Assembly (NCBI GenBank): GCA_964555565.1
Contig: CAZKTF010000106.1
Span: 1 to 11,866 of the forward strand
Source of the DNA: CAZKTF01 sp964555565
Lineage (GTDB): Bacteria; Planctomycetota; JAJSAM01; JAKLKS01
DNA: 11,866 nt
Direction: 5' to 3'
Each line of letters starts with the position of its first letter. Within the stretch, counting starts at the first letter, position 1. The notes beneath the pieces were generated by a model. It worked only from the letters and a program-made list of their open reading frames with translations, made no database searches and had not been told where the DNA came from. Shown here piece by piece: positions 6,774-11,866 of the stretch. The position numbers and the translations under genes are program-made.

Positions 6774-7273
6774 CCGGGGCACGGGGCGCGACCCTGGCCG
6801 CCGCGCTGGCCGTGGCACTCGGGGGCTGCCGTGCCGACCCCGGGACCGCGCTCCGCGTGCGGCCGCTCTCGGTCCGTCCCCCCGACCCCGCGCCCACGGT
6901 CCCCCCCACGGCCTGGGTCGAGGTCGCCTCGGACCCCGAGGCCCGGGAGCAGGGCCTCATGGGCCGCCCGGCGCTGCCGCGGGGCACGGGGCTGCTCTTC
7001 GTGTACCCCGAGTCCGAGGAGCGGCGCTTCTGGATGAAGGGCTGCGCCCACCCGATCTCGGCGGCCTTCCTCGACGCGGGCGGCCGCGTCCTGACCGTGG
7101 TGGAGATGACCCCGGGCGCGGGGGTCCCGGACGACGCCCTCCCCAAGTACGCGAGCGGGGGGCCGGCGAAGTTCGTGCTGGAGATGGGCCCGGGGTGGTT
7201 CCGCGAGGCGGGCGTGGAGCCCGGGGAGCGGGCCGACCTCACCGAGGCGATCCGGGGGGTGCGACCCCGATGA
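6770..7273 (+). CDS. DUF192 family lipoprotein
   Basis: The 167-residue protein begins with a short signal peptide (GARGATLAAALAVALGGC) ending in a lipobox with Cys20, so it is probably a lipid-anchored envelope protein. Residues 48-163 match the DUF192 family: EQGLMGRPALPRGTGLLFVY, then RRFWMKGCAHPISAAFLD, VVEMTPGAG, and the end motif KFVLEMGPGWFREAGVEPGE. The FWMK motif is followed by GC where the family usually has NT. The molecular function of DUF192 proteins is not established. The GTG start overlaps the maf stop, and the stop overlaps the next gene's ATG (ATGA), so it is in the middle of a coupled set. An open frame continues upstream through maf and earlier genes, but this is a GC-rich shadow; the lipobox fixes the start. 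Confidence 0.87.
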   Translation: MTGARGATLAAALAVALGGCRADPGTALRVRPLSVRPPDPAPTVPPTAWVEVASDPEAREQGLMGRPALPRGTGLLFVYPESEERRFWMKGCAHPISAAFLDAGGRVLTVVEMTPGAGVPDDALPKYASGGPAKFVLEMGPGWFREAGVEPGERADLTEAIRGVRPR

Positions 7274-7719
7274 GCCGGGGACTCCTCATCATGGCGCTCA
7301 TCGTCATCGCGGGCCTCGTCGTGCTCTCCCTGACCATGGGCGTGGCCCTCCGGGGAGTCGCGGGCGTCGCGGACGCGGGGAACCTGCGCGACCGGATCTT
7401 CGCCGGCCAGGGAGCCCTCTTCGAACCGGTGCCGCCCCTGCAGGTGAGCGTGGTCCTGGAGGCGGGGCCCGGGGGACCCTGGATCTGGCGCATCGAGGGG
7501 TCGCTCCGGGCGGAGGCCGCGGGGGATCGCCGCGTCGTCGAGCGCGTCCTCCAGCGCGTCGTGGGGCTCGCGCTCGCCCCGGGGACCGGGGGGAGGCCCC
7601 CCTCCGGCGTCCTCGTGGTCCTGCACCGGCCCGGGGCGGCGGACGACGTGCGCCGCTTCGACGCCTCCGGCTCCCCCGTGGCCGTCCCCCCCCCGACCGG
7701 GCCCCGCCCGCCGTTGTAG
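7270..7719 (+). CDS. Small single-pass membrane protein of unknown function
   Basis: The 149-residue protein has one strongly hydrophobic segment near the N-terminus (about residues 5-28, LLIMALIVIAGLVVLSLTMG) and then a soluble domain of about 110 residues ending in a Pro-rich tail. I do not recognise the soluble domain. It holds LQVSVVLEAG, WIWRIEGSLRAEA and RPPSGVLVVLHRPG, alternating strand-like stretches. The ATG overlaps the DUF192 stop by four bases, so the two are translationally coupled, and both are expected at the membrane outer face or periplasm. Its TAG stop lies inside the left edge of the 54-bp palindrome at 7718-7771. It is probably the last gene of the ffh operon. GC-rich codon use is like that of its neighbours. 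Confidence 0.75.
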   Translation: MSRGLLIMALIVIAGLVVLSLTMGVALRGVAGVADAGNLRDRIFAGQGALFEPVPPLQVSVVLEAGPGGPWIWRIEGSLRAEAAGDRRVVERVLQRVVGLALAPGTGGRPPSGVLVVLHRPGAADDVRRFDASGSPVAVPPPTGPRPPL

Positions 7720-7771
7720 GGGTCTGACCCCATTCGCCTGGCCTAGGCCAGGCGAATGGGGTCTGACCCCT
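7718..7771. repeat. 54-bp near-perfect palindrome made of two GGGGTCTGACCCC boxes
   Basis: Two copies of GGGGTCTGACCCC (7719-7731 and 7758-7770) flank a perfect 26-base inverted repeat centred on CCTAGG at 7744/7745 (arms ATTCGCCTGGCCT and its complement). The whole 54 bases are self-complementary except for the central base of each box. The boxes are the same palindrome as in the 3319-3562 array, read on the other strand. The element overlaps the last two bases of the preceding gene's stop codon. RNA from it could fold into a long hairpin and may end or protect the operon transcript, but no T-run follows. It may be a REP-like or mobile palindrome. Confidence 0.92.
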
Positions 7772-7773
7772 TG

Positions 7774-7793
7774 CTCCGCCCGTGGGGGCGGAG
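7774..7793 (+). other. Hairpin downstream of the palindrome
   Basis: CTCCGCC (7774-7780) pairs with GGCGGAG (7787-7793) around a 6-base loop. It lacks a T-run. The loop side belongs to a 13-base direct repeat, GCCCGTGGGGGCG, present at 7778-7790 and 7807-7819. Confidence 0.4.
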
Positions 7794-7818
7794 TCTGAGG
7801 AACCGGGCCCGTGGGGGC

Positions 7819-7836
7819 GCGGGAAGAACTTCCCGC
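7819..7836. other. 18-base inverted repeat upstream of rpmE
   Basis: GCGGGAAG and CTTCCCGC are perfectly complementary and separated by AA. The right arm overlaps the possible -35 element of rpmE, so this could be an operator, or simply a hairpin in the intergenic DNA. Confidence 0.45.
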
Positions 7837-7858
7837 CCGCCGCGGGGGGCGCTAGGCT
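7830..7858 (+). promoter_or_regulatory. Possible rpmE promoter
   Basis: TTCCCG (7830-7835) and TAGGCT (7853-7858) are spaced by 17 bases. Each matches the consensus hexamer at only 3 of 6 positions. Transcription would start near 7865, leaving room for the AGGAGG at 7874-7879. The position after a likely operon end favours a promoter here. Confidence 0.3.
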
Positions 7859-7886
7859 CGATCCCTTCGCCTCAGGAGGCACGCCG

Positions 7887-8117
7887 ATGAAGCCGAAGAT
7901 CCACCCCGACTACGTCGAGTGCAAGGTCAACTGCGGGTGCGGGAACTCCTTCCTCACGCGCTCCACGAGGAAGGAGATCCACGTCGAGATCTGCTCCGTC
8001 TGCCACCCCTTCTACACGGGACGGCAGAAGTTCGTGGACACGGCCGGCCGCGTCGAGAAGTTCCTGAGGAAGTACGGCCGCTCGAGCTCGGACAAGCCCG
8101 CCGCCGAGGCCCCGAAG
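7887..8117 (+). CDS. rpmE: 50S ribosomal protein L31, zinc-binding type (stop codon at 8118-8120)
   Basis: L31 sits at the 50S central protuberance and contacts the 30S subunit. The 77-residue protein reads KPKIHPDYVECKVNCGCGNS and later EICSVCHPFYTGRQKFVDTAGRVEKF, an excellent family match. Cys16, Cys18, Cys36 and Cys39 make this the zinc-binding C+ form. In species that also carry a zinc-free paralogue, the two are often exchanged under zinc limitation by Zur; no second copy is in this window. The ATG at 7887 is fixed by homology and by AGGAGG at 7874-7879, 7 bases upstream. A longer in-frame start at 7782 is rejected. The next gene, prfA, follows after 52 bases, a common bacterial neighbourhood. 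Confidence 0.97.
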
Positions 8118-8120
8118 TAG

Positions 8121-8162
8121 CGCCGCCCGGACCGCGGCGGCCCCGCCCGGGACCGTCCCGGG
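8121..8162 (+). other. Two consecutive hairpins in the rpmE-prfA spacer
   Basis: CGCCGC (8121-8126) pairs with GCGGCG (8134-8139). CCCGGGAC (8146-8153) pairs with GTCCCGGG (8155-8162) around a single base. Together they fill the spacer up to 10 bases before the prfA ATG, and there is no Shine-Dalgarno sequence. They may tune prfA translation or process the transcript, or reflect base composition. Confidence 0.45.
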
Positions 8163-8172
8163 CCCCGCCGCC

Positions 8173-9303
8173 ATGGTCCCCTACGAGACCCTCCTCGCGG
8201 CCCTCCTGGTGAGGGACCGCCGGTACCTCGAGGTGATGAAGTCCCTGGAGGACCCGGCGGTCTTCTCCGCCCCCGCCCGCATCACCGCGCTGCAGAAGGA
8301 GCGGGGGCTGCTCCAGCCGTTCCACGACGTCATCCCCGTGCTCGAGGCCGCGGTGAAGGCCCGCGCCGAAGCGGAGTCGCTCGTCCGGGGCGACGACCCC
8401 GAGCTCGTCGAGATGGCCCGGGGGGAGCTCCCGTCCCTCGGCGCCCGCGAGGAGGACCTTCGCCGCCGCGCGGAGGACCTCCTCGTCGCCGACGACGGCC
8501 TCTCCCACCGCGACGTCATCCTCGAGGTCCGGGGCGGGACCGGCGGCGAGGAGGCGGCGCTGTTCGCCCGGGACCTCTACCGCATGTACTCGCGGTACGC
8601 GGAGCGGAAGGGCTGGAAGATCGAGATCTACGACACCTCCCTCTCCGAGCGGGGGGGCCTCAAGGAGATCGTGTGCAAGGTCTCCGGGCCCTTCGTCTAC
8701 CGCTCCCTCCGCTACGAGAGCGGCGGCCACCGGGTCCAGCGCGTGCCCCAGACCGAGACCCAGGGCCGGATCCACACCTCCCTGGCCACCGTGGCCGTGC
8801 TCCCCGAGGCCGAGGAGGTGGAGGTCTCCTGGAAGCCCGACGAGGTGCGCGTGGACACGATGCGGGCGGGCGGGCCCGGCGGGCAGAAGGTGAACAAGAC
8901 CGAGAGCGCGGTCCGGATGACCCACCTCCCCACCGGGATCGCGGTCCATTGCCAGGACGAGAAGTCCCAGCACAAGAACCGGGCGCGGGCCGAGTCGATC
9001 CTGCGCTCCCGGCTGGCGGCGTTCTACCGGGAGAAGCTGGACAGGGAGCGGGCCGCCTTCCGCAAGAGCCAGGTCGGCACCGGCGACCGGAGCGAGAAGG
9101 TGCGCACCTACAACTACGCCCAGAACCGGGTCACGGACCACCGGGCCGAGATCACCCTCCACGCGCTCGACCGGATCATCGACGGGGACCTGGACCCCCT
9201 CTTCGAGCGCCTCCAGTCATGGGATCGCGAGAACCGGCTGAGGTCGATCCAGGAGGAGGGCCCGGACCGGGGATCTCTCCCGCCGGGAAAGCCGAACGGG
9301 TAG
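8173..9303 (+). CDS. prfA: Peptide chain release factor 1
   Basis: RF1 recognises UAA and UAG in the ribosomal A site and triggers peptidyl-tRNA hydrolysis. The 376-residue protein has a coiled N-terminal domain, the conserved RGGTGGEEAALFARDLYRMY (120-139), the decoding motif in HRVQRVPQTETQGRIHTS with PQT at 192-194, and GGQ at 236-238. The P-x-T tripeptide, in place of the RF2 SPF, makes this RF1; Gln in the middle is less common than Ala or Val. The peptidyl-transfer loop reads GGPGGQKVNKTESAV where most RF1/RF2 have GAGGQHVN. QDEKSQHKNRARA and VRTYNYAQNRVTDHR are typical. A polar tail of about 20 residues ends the protein. The ATG at 8173 lacks a Shine-Dalgarno sequence. The glutamine of GGQ is the substrate of PrmC, encoded two genes downstream. 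Confidence 0.97.
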   Translation: MVPYETLLAALLVRDRRYLEVMKSLEDPAVFSAPARITALQKERGLLQPFHDVIPVLEAAVKARAEAESLVRGDDPELVEMARGELPSLGAREEDLRRRAEDLLVADDGLSHRDVILEVRGGTGGEEAALFARDLYRMYSRYAERKGWKIEIYDTSLSERGGLKEIVCKVSGPFVYRSLRYESGGHRVQRVPQTETQGRIHTSLATVAVLPEAEEVEVSWKPDEVRVDTMRAGGPGGQKVNKTESAVRMTHLPTGIAVHCQDEKSQHKNRARAESILRSRLAAFYREKLDRERAAFRKSQVGTGDRSEKVRTYNYAQNRVTDHRAEITLHALDRIIDGDLDPLFERLQSWDRENRLRSIQEEGPDRGSLPPGKPNG

Positions 9304-9352
9304 AACCGCGCCACGTTCCGGATGGGGGGGCCCGCCGGGCGGGGTCCCGGCC

Positions 9353-9358
9353 AGGAGG
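9353..9358 (+). promoter_or_regulatory. Shine-Dalgarno sequence that sets the start of the zinc-ribbon membrane gene
   Basis: AGGAGG lies 5 bases before ATG 9364. This favours that start over the in-frame ATG at 9322, which is only 18 bases after the prfA stop. Confidence 0.75.
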
Positions 9359-9363
9359 CATCC

Positions 9364-9993
9364 ATGGAAGGCCAGCCGATGGACGGAGGGGCGCCGCCCG
9401 CGGGCGGGGATGCCGCCGAGGGGAAGGAGTGCCTGTGGTGCGGGGAGGCGATCCCCTCCTGGGCGGACCGGTGCCGCCACTGCGCGGGCTTCCTCCCCAT
9501 CGCCGAGGGGCGCGCCTACGGCCAGCACTTCTTCTTCTTCGTGGCGGCCCTGGCCATGTTCCTCGGCACCCTCCTCCCCTGGGAGGGGAACGTCGGGGAC
9601 TCCTACGGCTCCCGCTCCATCGGCGGCGCGTTCCTCCTGGTGTTCGCGGGCTACGGGATGGTGGCCGCCTTCTTCAACGTCTTCCACCGCCGCATGATCG
9701 TGTGGCCCGTGATGCTGGCGGCGCTGGACGGGGCCTACTGCGGATGGCGGCGGGTCTTCCAGCTCCTCGAATCCCCGGCCGGGCGGGAGTGGAAGTGGGA
9801 CGGGAGCGACCTGTACCACGTCAAGCAGAGCCTCGCGGGCTTCTTCCACCTCTTCGGCCCCGGGCTCTACCTGGTGGTGATCTTCGCCACCGTTTTCTGG
9901 ATCGTCCTCATCGCGAGCGTGATCCAGGGCGGGCGCTCCGCGGCCGCGCGGAAGGACGCCGAGAAGGCCGCCCGCGCCGCGCGCAAGAAGTAG
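9364..9993 (+). CDS. Zinc-ribbon membrane protein of unknown function
   Basis: The 209-residue protein starts with a short Gly/Pro/Ala-rich stretch, then a compact zinc ribbon with CLWCGEAIPSWADRCRHC (Cys23, Cys26, Cys37, Cys40). Hydrophobic segments follow at about 55-71 (FFFFVAALAMFLGTLLP), 86-106, 111-126 and 165-187, suggesting three or four membrane spans. The C-terminus is short, basic and Ala/Lys-rich (ARKDAEKAARAARKK), probably cytoplasmic. Aromatic residues are frequent around the third loop (REWKWDGSDLYH). I do not recognise a family with a known role; many proteins with a double CxxC ribbon before membrane spans remain uncharacterised. It lies between prfA and prmC, genes that are usually adjacent. 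The stop codon touches the run of N, so the spacing to prmC is unknown. The coding call is well supported by the ribosome site and composition. Confidence 0.85.
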   Translation: MEGQPMDGGAPPAGGDAAEGKECLWCGEAIPSWADRCRHCAGFLPIAEGRAYGQHFFFFVAALAMFLGTLLPWEGNVGDSYGSRSIGGAFLLVFAGYGMVAAFFNVFHRRMIVWPVMLAALDGAYCGWRRVFQLLESPAGREWKWDGSDLYHVKQSLAGFFHLFGPGLYLVVIFATVFWIVLIASVIQGGRSAAARKDAEKAARAARKK

Positions 9994-10003
9994 NNNNNNN
10001 NNN
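9994..10003. other. Assembly gap (10 N)
   Basis: Ten N follow directly after the TAG of the zinc-ribbon gene. Such a fixed run usually marks a scaffold join, so the true length may differ. The prmC start codon is missing because of it. Confidence 0.97.
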
Positions 10004-10857
10004 CGACGGGGGCCGGGGCGCGGGGCGATGTCCGGGAGGCGCTGGCGCGCGCCCGCGCCGCCCTGGCCGCGGCGGGGGTGGAGGAGCCGCTCCGCGAGGC
10101 GGATTTCCTCCTCGCGCGCGCCCTCCGGACCGACCGGGCGCGGCTCCACGCCGACCCCCCGGCGCTGACCCCCGCCGCGGCACGGCGCTTCCTCGGCTGG
10201 GTCGAGCGGCGCGCCCGCCGGGAGCCCGCGGCCTACGTCCTCGGCCGCGCCGAGTTCTGGTCCCTGGAGTTCCGCGTGACCCCGGCGGTCCTCGTCCCCC
10301 GCCCGGAGACGGAGCACCTCGTGGAGGCGGCGCTCCGGGCGCTCGCGGGGACGGCGGCGCCGCGGGTCGCGGACGTCGGGACCGGCTCGGGGTGCGTGGC
10401 CGTGGCGCTCGCGCGGGAGCGCCCCGACGCGCGGGTGGTCGCCACCGACCGCAGCGCCGCCGCGCTCGCCGTGGCCCGGGGGAACGCCCGCGCCCACGCC
10501 GTCGCCGGCCGGGTCCGCTTCGTCCGCGCGGACCTGCTCGAGGGGCTCCGCGGCCCCTTCGACCTCGTCCTCTCGAACCCCCCCTACGTCGGGGACGGGG
10601 AGGAGGTCGCCCCGGAGGTCCTCCACGAGCCCCGCGAGGCGGTCTTCGCCGGACCGGACCCGGTGGCCGTCTACCGGTCGCTCGCGGCGGGTGCCGCGCG
10701 CCTGCTGCGCCCGGGCGGCACCCTCGCCGTGGAGGTCACCCCGGAGCGGGCCGGGGCCGTCGCGGCCACCTTCCGGGAGGCTGGGATGATCCCGGCGCTT
10801 CCCATCCTCGATCTCGCAGGCCACGCTCGCGTGCTCATGGCACGCCCCGGGTCCTGA
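10004..10857 (+). CDS. prmC: Peptide chain release factor N5-glutamine methyltransferase (5' end in the assembly gap)
   Basis: PrmC uses S-adenosylmethionine to methylate the glutamine of the GGQ motif in release factors, raising termination efficiency. The 283 visible codons (in frame from 10006) cover nearly a full protein; E. coli PrmC has 277. The N-terminal helical domain (DVREALARARAALAAAGVEEP, in part) leads into REPAAYVLGRAEFWSLEF. VPRPETEHLVE follows, then methyltransferase motif I ADVGTGSGCVAVAL (122-135 of the visible part) and the catalytic NPPY at 191-194 in LVLSNPPYVGDGE. No acceptable start codon lies between the gap and the conserved N-terminal helix, so the start is in the gap. 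The GTG at 10078 would cut off conserved sequence. The order prfA-(zinc ribbon)-prmC pairs enzyme and substrate. The gene ends 24 bases from a convergent gene. Confidence 0.95.
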
Positions 10858-10881
10858 CCGTCTCGCGGCTCGCCGCGGATG

Positions 10882-11866
10882 CTACGCCGGTTTGGCCCTC
10901 GCCCGTCGAGCCTCCAACCACAGGTAGACTCTGTGCAGTTGGTTGTCAAAGCGGTAGGCGCCCGGGCCCTTCTCCTCCTCGGGACGGATGACTCCGAGAG
11001 CCTTCATGCGCTTGAGGAAGTTGTCCAAGACCTTCTGCTCCTCCTGCTTGAGACGAGGCAACAGGTCTCCGCGCCGGAAGGTCATCTGGACTCCTGCTTC
11101 GCAGATGGTCCGCAGAATGCCTCGATACTTCTCGCTCCGAATGGCCTGGTAGACCTGTGCTTGCAGGTACTTCCTCCCGACGATGTCGGCCGCCCCGATG
11201 ACTCCATCGACGGCATCTTCCGGGTCGAGCCGACCGTCCGAGTCGGCGTTGAAAGCGGCGTCGCCGATCTCGTGAGCCAGGACGGGGAGACCACCCGTGA
11301 ACTCCACGAGGGTGGAGAGGGCCTCTTGGTCCACGGAGATGCCTCCGTTCGCGAAGGTCTCCTGGAAGAACCTCCGAGTCTCCTCGGCGCTCCAGGGCCT
11401 GATCTCGACTACGTCGAACACGCGCGCGAGCGACGGCTGGTGCACCAGAAGGGACTGCCGACGCTCTTCGAGACCGACGAGCAGCAGGAACAGGGGGAGC
11501 GGTTTCCCTGAGGTTGCGATCTCGTCAACCAGGCTCTTCAGCCAGTTCGCGAACTCAGCCGACTCCGCCAACCCGTTGATGTCGTCCAGGATGACGACGA
11601 GCCCCTTCCTGTCGTCACGAAGGCGCTCGATCACTTTCCGGAGCGCGGGGGCCCAATCCCTGACGAGCCTCTGCAGTTCCGTCTGGGGGGGGGCGAACTC
11701 CATGCTGAGCCCGAACAGGCCCACCTCACGGATGCTGCTGCTCAGAAGGTCCCGGATCTTCTCCTTCCAGGGTCGTTCCGCGCTCTCCTTGACCAGGCGG
11801 TCGAACACCCTGCGCGCCATCTCTTCGAGCGAGTTCACCCCGCCCAGGAACGTGTGAAGGCCAAAC
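10882..11866 (-). CDS. P-loop (AAA/STAND-like) ATPase, N-terminus off the right edge
   Basis: The 327 visible codons encode the later part of a P-loop ATPase: Walker B at KGLVVILDDING (88-98 of the visible part), a sensor-1-like strand LFLLLVGLEERR (125-136), the arginine-rich segment IRPWSAEETRRFF, TGGLPVLAHEIGDAA, and a C-terminal winged-helix-like region ending PGAYRFDNQLHRVYLWLEAR. The Walker A lysine is expected upstream, beyond the window; the frame stays open to the edge (FGLHTFLGG before the first GTG), so GTG 11838 is not the real start. Such ATPases resemble the Orc1/Cdc6-like and archaeal ATPase families, often found singly or in accessory regions; substrate and role are unknown. 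GC content is visibly lower than in neighbours, about 60 % in sampled lines, with many more A/T third positions, which suggests acquisition. It is convergent with prmC. Confidence 0.82.
   Translation of the reverse strand, partial: FGLHTFLGGVNSLEEMARRVFDRLVKESAERPWKEKIRDLLSSSIREVGLFGLSMEFAPPQTELQRLVRDWAPALRKVIERLRDDRKGLVVILDDINGLAESAEFANWLKSLVDEIATSGKPLPLFLLLVGLEERRQSLLVHQPSLARVFDVVEIRPWSAEETRRFFQETFANGGISVDQEALSTLVEFTGGLPVLAHEIGDAAFNADSDGRLDPEDAVDGVIGAADIVGRKYLQAQVYQAIRSEKYRGILRTICEAGVQMTFRRGDLLPRLKQEEQKVLDNFLKRMKALGVIRPEEEKGPGAYRFDNQLHRVYLWLEARRARAKPA

Noticed and set aside
3324..6818. 1164-codon minus-strand frame opposite ffh, rpsP, the Nth-like gene and maf
   Set aside because: Its length comes only from lack of AT-rich stops; the opposite strand holds four clear genes with conserved motifs, and the frame runs through the repeat array.
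5000..7273. Plus-strand frame of 757 codons ending with the DUF192 protein
   Set aside because: Only the last 167 codons, from the GTG at 6770, look like protein; the upstream part overlaps rpsP, the Nth-like gene and maf in another frame.
7718..7793. Rho-independent terminator
   Set aside because: The stems are strong but no T-run follows on either strand, so a standard intrinsic terminator cannot be claimed; kept only as a palindrome and hairpin.
7782..7886. Upstream ATG at 7782 as the rpmE start
   Set aside because: It would add 35 residues not seen in L31 and would overlap the hairpin and promoter region; ATG 7887 has an AGGAGG and the exact family N-terminus.
9322..9363. Longer N-terminus (ATG 9322) for the zinc-ribbon membrane protein
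   Set aside because: The ATG at 9364 has a well-placed AGGAGG, and the extra 14 residues are low-complexity Gly/Pro/Arg.
10078..10080. GTG 10078 as the prmC start
   Set aside because: It would remove the conserved N-terminal helix that is visible between the gap and this codon.
8673..10991. Plus-strand frame of 772 codons across prfA, the zinc-ribbon gene, the N gap and prmC
   Set aside because: It is frame-shifted relative to three good genes, contains the N run and shows only Arg/Pro/Gly-rich low complexity.

Overview
The window is a bacterial chromosomal (or metagenome-assembled) segment of very high GC content, clearly above 70 % over most of its length, with dense genes that are almost all core housekeeping genes. 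One 10-base run of N at 9994-10003 marks an assembly join. No single gene settles the phylum. A stand-alone TPR protein carrying RNA-polymerase alpha C-terminal domains is the kind of protein I associate with Planctomycetota, so I favour a high-GC planctomycete-like lineage, but this is an inference.

Left block (1-3311): two minus-strand genes read out of the left edge, a TPR protein with two alpha-CTD-like domains followed by ruvA. They are divergent from murA on the plus strand. ruvA has no ATG, GTG or TTG start where its protein begins, and it is in the same frame as the upstream gene, separated from it by a single TAG.

Middle (3312-7719): a 300-base intergenic region packed with copies of the 13-base palindrome GGGGTCAGACCCC. 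It includes a nearly exact tandem 88-bp double unit. A tightly packed plus-strand run follows: ffh, rpsP, an endonuclease III-like protein that keeps its iron-sulfur cluster cysteines but appears to lack both catalytic residues, maf, a DUF192 lipoprotein and a small membrane-anchored protein. Spacings are 0, 3 and 12 nt, then two 4-nt overlaps, so this is very probably one operon. The usual rimM-trmD-rplS genes do not follow rpsP.

Right block (7720-10857): a 54-bp near-perfect palindrome built from the same 13-mer lies right at the end of the previous gene. Then come rpmE, prfA (release factor 1), a zinc-ribbon membrane protein of unknown function, and prmC, whose product methylates release factors. 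prfA and prmC form a functional pair around protein synthesis termination.

Right edge (10858-11866): a convergent minus-strand P-loop ATPase gene, cut by the window edge before its Walker A region. Its GC content is visibly lower (around 60 % in sampled lines) than everything to its left, which suggests foreign origin or the start of an accessory region.

I see no tRNA, rRNA, CRISPR array, complete insertion sequence or prophage gene. The most unusual items are the TPR/double alpha-CTD protein, the apparently catalytically dead endonuclease III homologue in the ffh-rpsP operon, the ruvA start problem, and the palindromic repeat family.
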